Positions 10,828 to 14,972 of a stretch of 14,972 bases of DNA are shown here, in pieces. This DNA comes from Clostridia bacterium (GTDB lineage Bacteria > Bacillota > Clostridia > Christensenellales > UBA1242): assembly GCA_028704215.1 (NCBI GenBank), contig JAQVLJ010000017.1, positions 1 through 14,972 of the forward strand, written 5' to 3'. The position numbers were made by a program, and so were the translations under genes. Under the pieces are notes generated by a model. It did not search any database. It was given only the letters and a program-made list of their open reading frames with translations, and had not been told where the DNA came from. How positions within the stretch are numbered: the first letter of the stretch is position 1; each line of letters begins with the position of its first letter.

Positions 10828-13500
10828 TTATTCTTTGTTCATACAACAGTTTTTGTATTTTTTGCCACTGCCACAAGGACAAGGGTCATTTCTACCAGGA
10901 GTCTTTGTGCTTTTTGCTGGCATTTTCGAAGTGCTAGTCGGCATTGTAGGTGCCTTGCCTGTTTCTACTTTAACGTTCACTTGGACGCGATACAGAACTG
11001 ATGCGGTATACTCTCGTATGCTATCTATCATTTTGTCAAACATATCAAAACCTTCGTTTTTGTATGCGATAATAGGATCACGTTGTCCGTAAGCCAAAAC
11101 GCCAATTTCGTTTTGTAAAATATTCATTTCGTCTATGTGTTCAGTCCAGAAGTTATCAACAGTTCTCAAAAGGAAAGCACGTTCAACCTGTGCAAAATCA
11201 AGTCCTAGTTTTGCCACTTCAGATACTTTCTTGTCATAAATGTCTAAAATAACTTGGAATATATTGTTTGTTGCTTGTTCTATGCCACAATCTTCTACAA
11301 GTTTTTTATCTACCATATTTGTTCCCTTTGGAATCAACTTATCTTCAAGGGCTTTGTTAAGTGAATCCAAGTCCCATTCATACCAAGGCTTTGAACTGTC
11401 AAGATATTTGTAACACAAATCATGAACAAAATCTTTCATCATCTCTACAACCTGATTGTGTACATTTTCGCCATCGAGAACCTTGTTTCTTTCGCCGTAA
11501 ATAATAGTACGTTGTTTGTTTAAAACATCGTCATATTCAAGCAATCTTTTTCTAATAGAAAAGTTGTGACCCTCTGTCTTTTTTTGGGCGGTTTCAAAAA
11601 ACCTTGTCAACATTTTGGATTGCAAAGGCATATCTTCGTTGCCTCTAAATACTAATGAAAACAATTTTTTCAATCTATCTTCACCAAACCTTTGAGGCAA
11701 ATCATCTTCTAATGAAATAAAGAATACGGAAGAGCCTGGGTCACCCTGTCGACCAGAACGTCCACGCAACTGGTTGTCAATACGACGAGATTCATGTCTT
11801 TCTGTACCAAGAATGTGAAGCCCACCAAGAGCAATTACTTCTAATTTTTCATTGTCAGTAACTTCTTTGAATTTATTGAATAATTCATCATATTTTTTCT
11901 TAATAACCAGTTCTTCTTCGTTAAGTACAACATTGTAAGCGGTTGCTTTTTCCAAGATTTCAGCATCTACATTATCTGCAAGCATCTTTGATTTTGCCAA
12001 AAACTCTGGATTACCACCAAGCATAATATCTGTACCACGACCAGCCATATTGGTTGCTATTGTTACTGCATTTTTTCTACCAGCCTGCGCAACAATGTTA
12101 CTTTCAAGTTCGTGATTTTTTGCATTTAAAACAGTGTGTTTAATACCGCGTTTACGTATTGCGTTCGATATTTCTTCAGATTTTTCTATACTAGAAGTAC
12201 CCACAAGGATAGGCTGACCTTTTCCGCTTTTGTCTAGTATTTCTTCTAAAATTGCATTTATTTTTGCTTGCTTTGTAAAAAATACAATGTCTGGCTCGTC
12301 TATTCTTTGATTAGGCTTATTAGTAGGAATCGTAACTACGTCCAAATTGTAAATTTTGTTAAACTCTGTTTCTTCTGTTTTTGCAGTACCAGTCATACCG
12401 CTCAATTTGTCATAAAGTTTGAAATAATTTTGGAATGTTATAGTTGCCAAAGTTTTGTTTTCGTCTTTAATTTTTACGCCTTCTTTTGCTTCAATCGCTT
12501 GGTGTAGACCATTATTAAATCTTCTTCCAGGCATTAAGCGTCCCGTAAATTCGTCAACTATCAGCACTTCATCATCTTTTACGATATAATTAATATCTCT
12601 TTTCATTATGTGGTGTGCGCGTAGGGCATTATTGATATGATGGTTTAGTTCGAGCGCAGATATGTCTGACAAATTTTCAATATTGAAAAATTTTTCTGCT
12701 TTGTCCACACCTTCTTCTGTCAAACGAATTTGTTGATGTTTTTGCTCTATTTCGTAGTCACTTTCCTTCAAGGTGCGTATAAATCTATCAGCGTGGTTGT
12801 ATAGTTCGCTAGTTTTCGTACCACTACCAGAAATAATAAGCGGAGTACGTGCTTCGTCAATCAAAATTGAGTCCACTTCATCGACTACACAAAATCTGTG
12901 CCCACGTTGAACGCGATATTTTGCGTCTGGTACCATATTGTCACGCAAATAATCAAAACCCAATTCATTATTTGTGGTGTATAATACATCACAATCGTAC
13001 TGTGCTTTTTTGGTTTTGTTATCTTGACCAGCAAGTGAAACGCCGACTGTCAGCCCTAGAAATTTATACAATTTTCCCATTTTTTCACTTTGATAAGTTG
13101 CAAGGTATTCATTGACAGTAACTATATGAACGGGTATGCCTGCAATGGCATTCAAATATGATGGCATAGTTGCAGTCAAAGTCTTTCCTTCACCAGTTCT
13201 CATTTCCGCAATACGACCTTGGTGCAAAACTATACCACCAATCAACTGAACGTGGTAAGGACGTTCTTTTAAAACTCTGGTGCTTGCTTCTCTAACCAAA
13301 GCAAAGGCGTCTGGTAGGATATCATTTATGCTTTCTCCATTTGCCAGACGATTTTTCAGTTTTGGTGTAAAGTCACGCAATTCATCATCACTTAAAGATG
13401 CAAAAAAATCAGATTTGTCTTCAATTTTTTGTGCTATTTTATCCAATTTTTTGAGATATCTTGAATTGTCTGAGGCAAATATATATGATAATAATCCCAT
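10828..13500 (-). CDS. secA: Protein translocase ATPase SecA
   Basis: A complete 890-aa SecA, the cytoplasmic ATPase that drives unfolded precursors through the SecYEG channel. In order it has the N-terminal helix, nucleotide-binding domain 1 with Walker A RTGEGKT (101-107) and the DEAD-box equivalent VVDEVDSILIDEARTPLIIS, the preprotein-binding domain, the MTGTAKTEE linker, nucleotide-binding domain 2 with TNMAGRGTDI and GRSGRQGDPG, the helical scaffold and wing (FVHDLCYKY to MNILQNEIG), and a C-terminal zinc SEC-C motif (Cys874, Cys876, Cys885, Cys886) that binds SecB or ribosomes in other bacteria. The ATG follows AGGAG. It has its own promoter. A single canonical copy; it would export the SipW/TasA-type protein encoded at the right edge. 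Confidence 0.98.
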   Translation of the reverse strand: MGLLSYIFASDNSRYLKKLDKIAQKIEDKSDFFASLSDDELRDFTPKLKNRLANGESINDILPDAFALVREASTRVLKERPYHVQLIGGIVLHQGRIAEMRTGEGKTLTATMPSYLNAIAGIPVHIVTVNEYLATYQSEKMGKLYKFLGLTVGVSLAGQDNKTKKAQYDCDVLYTTNNELGFDYLRDNMVPDAKYRVQRGHRFCVVDEVDSILIDEARTPLIISGSGTKTSELYNHADRFIRTLKESDYEIEQKHQQIRLTEEGVDKAEKFFNIENLSDISALELNHHINNALRAHHIMKRDINYIVKDDEVLIVDEFTGRLMPGRRFNNGLHQAIEAKEGVKIKDENKTLATITFQNYFKLYDKLSGMTGTAKTEETEFNKIYNLDVVTIPTNKPNQRIDEPDIVFFTKQAKINAILEEILDKSGKGQPILVGTSSIEKSEEISNAIRKRGIKHTVLNAKNHELESNIVAQAGRKNAVTIATNMAGRGTDIMLGGNPEFLAKSKMLADNVDAEILEKATAYNVVLNEEELVIKKKYDELFNKFKEVTDNEKLEVIALGGLHILGTERHESRRIDNQLRGRSGRQGDPGSSVFFISLEDDLPQRFGEDRLKKLFSLVFRGNEDMPLQSKMLTRFFETAQKKTEGHNFSIRKRLLEYDDVLNKQRTIIYGERNKVLDGENVHNQVVEMMKDFVHDLCYKYLDSSKPWYEWDLDSLNKALEDKLIPKGTNMVDKKLVEDCGIEQATNNIFQVILDIYDKKVSEVAKLGLDFAQVERAFLLRTVDNFWTEHIDEMNILQNEIGVLAYGQRDPIIAYKNEGFDMFDKMIDSIREYTASVLYRVQVNVKVETGKAPTMPTSTSKMPAKSTKTPGRNDPCPCGSGKKYKNCCMNKE

Positions 13501-13523
13501 TTCATTCTCCTAAATTGATTTTT

Positions 13524-13552
13524 ATTGTAACAAAAATAGTGAATTTTGTAAA
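13524..13552 (-). promoter_or_regulatory. Sigma-A promoter of secA
   Basis: On the minus strand, TTTACA (13547-13552), 17 bp, TACAAT (13524-13529). The predicted start near 13517 gives a leader of about 17 nt. No hairpin separates it from the upstream same-strand gene, so some readthrough into secA is likely. Confidence 0.65.
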
Positions 13553-13586
13553 ATGTATTTTTATATAAAAGTAATAGTTGACAAAA

Positions 13587-14375
13587 TCAGTCAGCCGAAA
13601 TTTTAAATATCGTGTCACGATTGTATTGAGATGCCACATCAATGCGTACGTGAACTCCCTCAATAATATTTTTTGTATGTAAATAGGCTTTGGCAGTATT
13701 GTACGCCAGTAAAGGGGTATTAGAATTTTCACTTATGTGTGCCAAAATAATTTGACGAGTACCGTTAAGCGCTAGTTGTTCTATTACTTTTGCACAATCT
13801 TCATTGCTCAAATGACCAGTCTTACTAGCTATGCGTTTTTTTAACCAAGTAGGGTATTTGCATGCATATAACATCTCTTCATCATAATTACTTTCAAGAT
13901 AAACCAAGGCACTGCCTTTTATTGAGTTGTACACTGTACTAGTCATATTTCCGCAGTCTGTTATTATACTTGCAATCGCATTTTTTTCTACGAACTTGAA
14001 CCCATTACAATGTATGCTATCGTGAGGCAAATCAATGGGAATTATTTTTAAATCATTTATTTCAAATATATCGGCAAATGTATGTAGATTTTCAGCAACA
14101 TCTTTTACTTGAAAATAAAAATATTCATATAAGGAATTATGTACATAGACAGGAGTTTTGTATTTTCGTACAAAATATTGCAAACCTTTTATGTGGTCAT
14201 TGTGTTCATGGCTAAGTACAATTCCGTCTATATCTTTACCAGACAAACCCATTTCTTTCAGACATGATTCCACGTAAGAAAGATTAACTCCAAGGTCAAC
14301 CAATATCTTAGACTTAGATGTTTCAATGTATGTACAGTTGCCTTTGCTACCGCTGGCGAAATTGCATAATCTCAT
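13587..14375 (-). CDS. MBL-fold metallohydrolase, WalJ/YycJ-like
   Basis: A 262-aa metallo-beta-lactamase-fold protein. The opening MRLCNFASGSKGNCTYIE is characteristic of the WalJ/YycJ group, which in many Firmicutes is linked to the WalRK cell-wall two-component system and has been reported to be a nuclease-like or DNA-repair factor. The metal-binding HxHxDH motif is SHEHNDH (His56, His58, Asp60, His61); later ligands probably lie in LPHDS, DCGN and LAHIS. I place the start at the ATG of 14373-14375 because AAGGA lies five bases upstream; the frame is open for 15 more codons but without a ribosome site. The stop is TGA. walR and walK are not adjacent here; secA follows on the same strand. 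Confidence 0.88.
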   Translation of the reverse strand: MRLCNFASGSKGNCTYIETSKSKILVDLGVNLSYVESCLKEMGLSGKDIDGIVLSHEHNDHIKGLQYFVRKYKTPVYVHNSLYEYFYFQVKDVAENLHTFADIFEINDLKIIPIDLPHDSIHCNGFKFVEKNAIASIITDCGNMTSTVYNSIKGSALVYLESNYDEEMLYACKYPTWLKKRIASKTGHLSNEDCAKVIEQLALNGTRQIILAHISENSNTPLLAYNTAKAYLHTKNIIEGVHVRIDVASQYNRDTIFKISAD

Positions 14376-14400
14376 AAAATTCCTTCTTTCGACAAAGTCT

Positions 14401-14429
14401 TTTATACCACAATCGGACAAATATCACAA
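14401..14429 (-). promoter_or_regulatory. Putative promoter of the WalJ/YycJ-like gene
   Basis: On the minus strand, TTGTGA (14424-14429), 17 bp, TATAAA (14401-14406). The predicted start is near 14394, about 19 nt before the ATG. Confidence 0.45.
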
Positions 14430-14482
14430 GTAATTTGTGTTTCTTGCACAGTTTTTTATGTTTTACAAATATTTTACATTGC

Positions 14483-14512
14483 TTGACTTAATTATTTCGA
14501 TTTTTATATAAT
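14483..14512 (+). promoter_or_regulatory. Promoter of the right-edge surface-protein gene
   Basis: TTGACT (14483-14488), 18 bp, perfect TATAAT (14507-14512). The predicted start near 14519 gives a 43-nt leader. A second TATAAT at 14539-14544 has no matching -35 but would give a leader of about 11 nt. Confidence 0.6.
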
Positions 14513-14561
14513 TTAAAATAATTACTTGGTATTGGCGTTATAATAAAACAAATGAAAAATT

Positions 14562-14972
14562 ATGAAAGCAATAAAAATATCTAACAAAAATAAATTAAGC
14601 GTGATGATAAACATTTTGTTTATTCTTTTTGTGTTTACTGCCATATCGTATACATTTGCATATTTTACTGAAACGAAACAAGGAACGGGAACAATTACTT
14701 TTGGAAAAGTGGAGTTGAATGTAGCTGGCACAGACGTCGAACGTGTGGTGGGAACAAATAGTTACACCATAGATATTTCTCAGAAAAGACCAGGCGATAC
14801 TATCGTAGACAATCAAATCACTGTGGCAAAAACTGCCAATAGTGCCAGTTGCTATATTGCATACAAAATCACCTTTACTGACACAAGTACTGGCTCTATA
14901 CTTACTGATTATGTAAATACATTGCAACAATTAGCAGATGATAGCCAAAATCTAGTCAGTTATACAGATGGC
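14562..14972 (+). CDS. Partial SipW-dependent TasA/camelysin-like surface protein
   Basis: The frame is open from ATG-14562 to the right edge, 137 codons with no stop. A basic start (MKAIKISNKNKL) precedes a hydrophobic helix (about residues 14-33) ending TFAYFTET. This is the signal type cleaved by the special signal peptidase SipW, seen in TasA, CalY and similar fibre-forming or cell-surface proteins. After it, GTGTITFGKVELNVAGTD is the usual first strand of the mature beta-sandwich, followed by KRPGDTIVDNQITVAKTANS, a typical paired-strand segment. Such proteins leave by the Sec route and build matrix fibres or act as surface proteases in known members. There is no clear ribosome site, unlike the other genes. 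The C-terminus, and any sipW gene, lie outside the window. Confidence 0.8.
   Translation, partial: MKAIKISNKNKLSVMINILFILFVFTAISYTFAYFTETKQGTGTITFGKVELNVAGTDVERVVGTNSYTIDISQKRPGDTIVDNQITVAKTANSASCYIAYKITFTDTSTGSILTDYVNTLQQLADDSQNLVSYTDG

Noticed and set aside
14552..14584. A ten-codon frame (MKNYESNKNI) overlapping the start of the surface-protein gene
   Set aside because: It is short, has no ribosome site and is out of frame with the clear signal peptide that starts at 14562.

Overview
The window is AT-rich and densely coded. It looks like chromosomal DNA from a low-GC, single-membrane (monoderm) Bacillota-type bacterium. Support for this comes from AGGAG-type ribosome sites, sigma-A promoters with 17-bp spacers, a single-chain glycyl-tRNA synthetase, a WalJ/YycJ-type metallo-beta-lactamase protein, a SipW/TasA-type surface protein and a heliorhodopsin. 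All three stop codons are used normally, for example TAG for the histidine phosphatase, TGA for the WalJ-like protein and TAA for most others.

Layout. 1-104 is the 5' end of a membrane or secreted protein leaving the left edge. 311-2200 carries three minus-strand accessory-looking genes: a histidine phosphatase, a small unknown protein, and a SAM methyltransferase whose natural ATG is followed directly by TAA. 2410-2500 is tRNA-Ser(GCU, minus) and 2764-2838 is tRNA-Asn(GUU, plus), each with its own promoter and terminator. 3091-5781 holds a MESH1/SpoT-like HD hydrolase, a heliorhodopsin, an NDK-like gene interrupted by one in-frame TAA, and a family I inorganic pyrophosphatase. 5798-8068 holds a double-domain DUF1540 protein, ribosomal protein L9 and glycyl-tRNA synthetase. 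8162-10792 holds an unrecognised 415-aa two-helix membrane protein, a small unknown protein, and a two-gene operon of a HicB-like protein plus an unknown 175-aa protein. 10828-14375 holds SecA and a WalJ/YycJ-like protein. 14562 to the right edge is the start of a SipW-dependent (TasA/camelysin-like) surface protein.

Almost every gene appears to be its own transcription unit, with predicted 5' leaders of only about 11-20 nt. Four convergent gene pairs share compact bidirectional terminators. The most interesting part is 3.0-5.8 kb. There a retinal-binding heliorhodopsin sits among enzymes that could hydrolyse (p)ppGpp, recycle nucleoside diphosphates and remove pyrophosphate. I saw no CRISPR array, insertion sequence or integrase. 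No stretch over 300 bases lacks a gene once the broken NDK-like gene is recognised.
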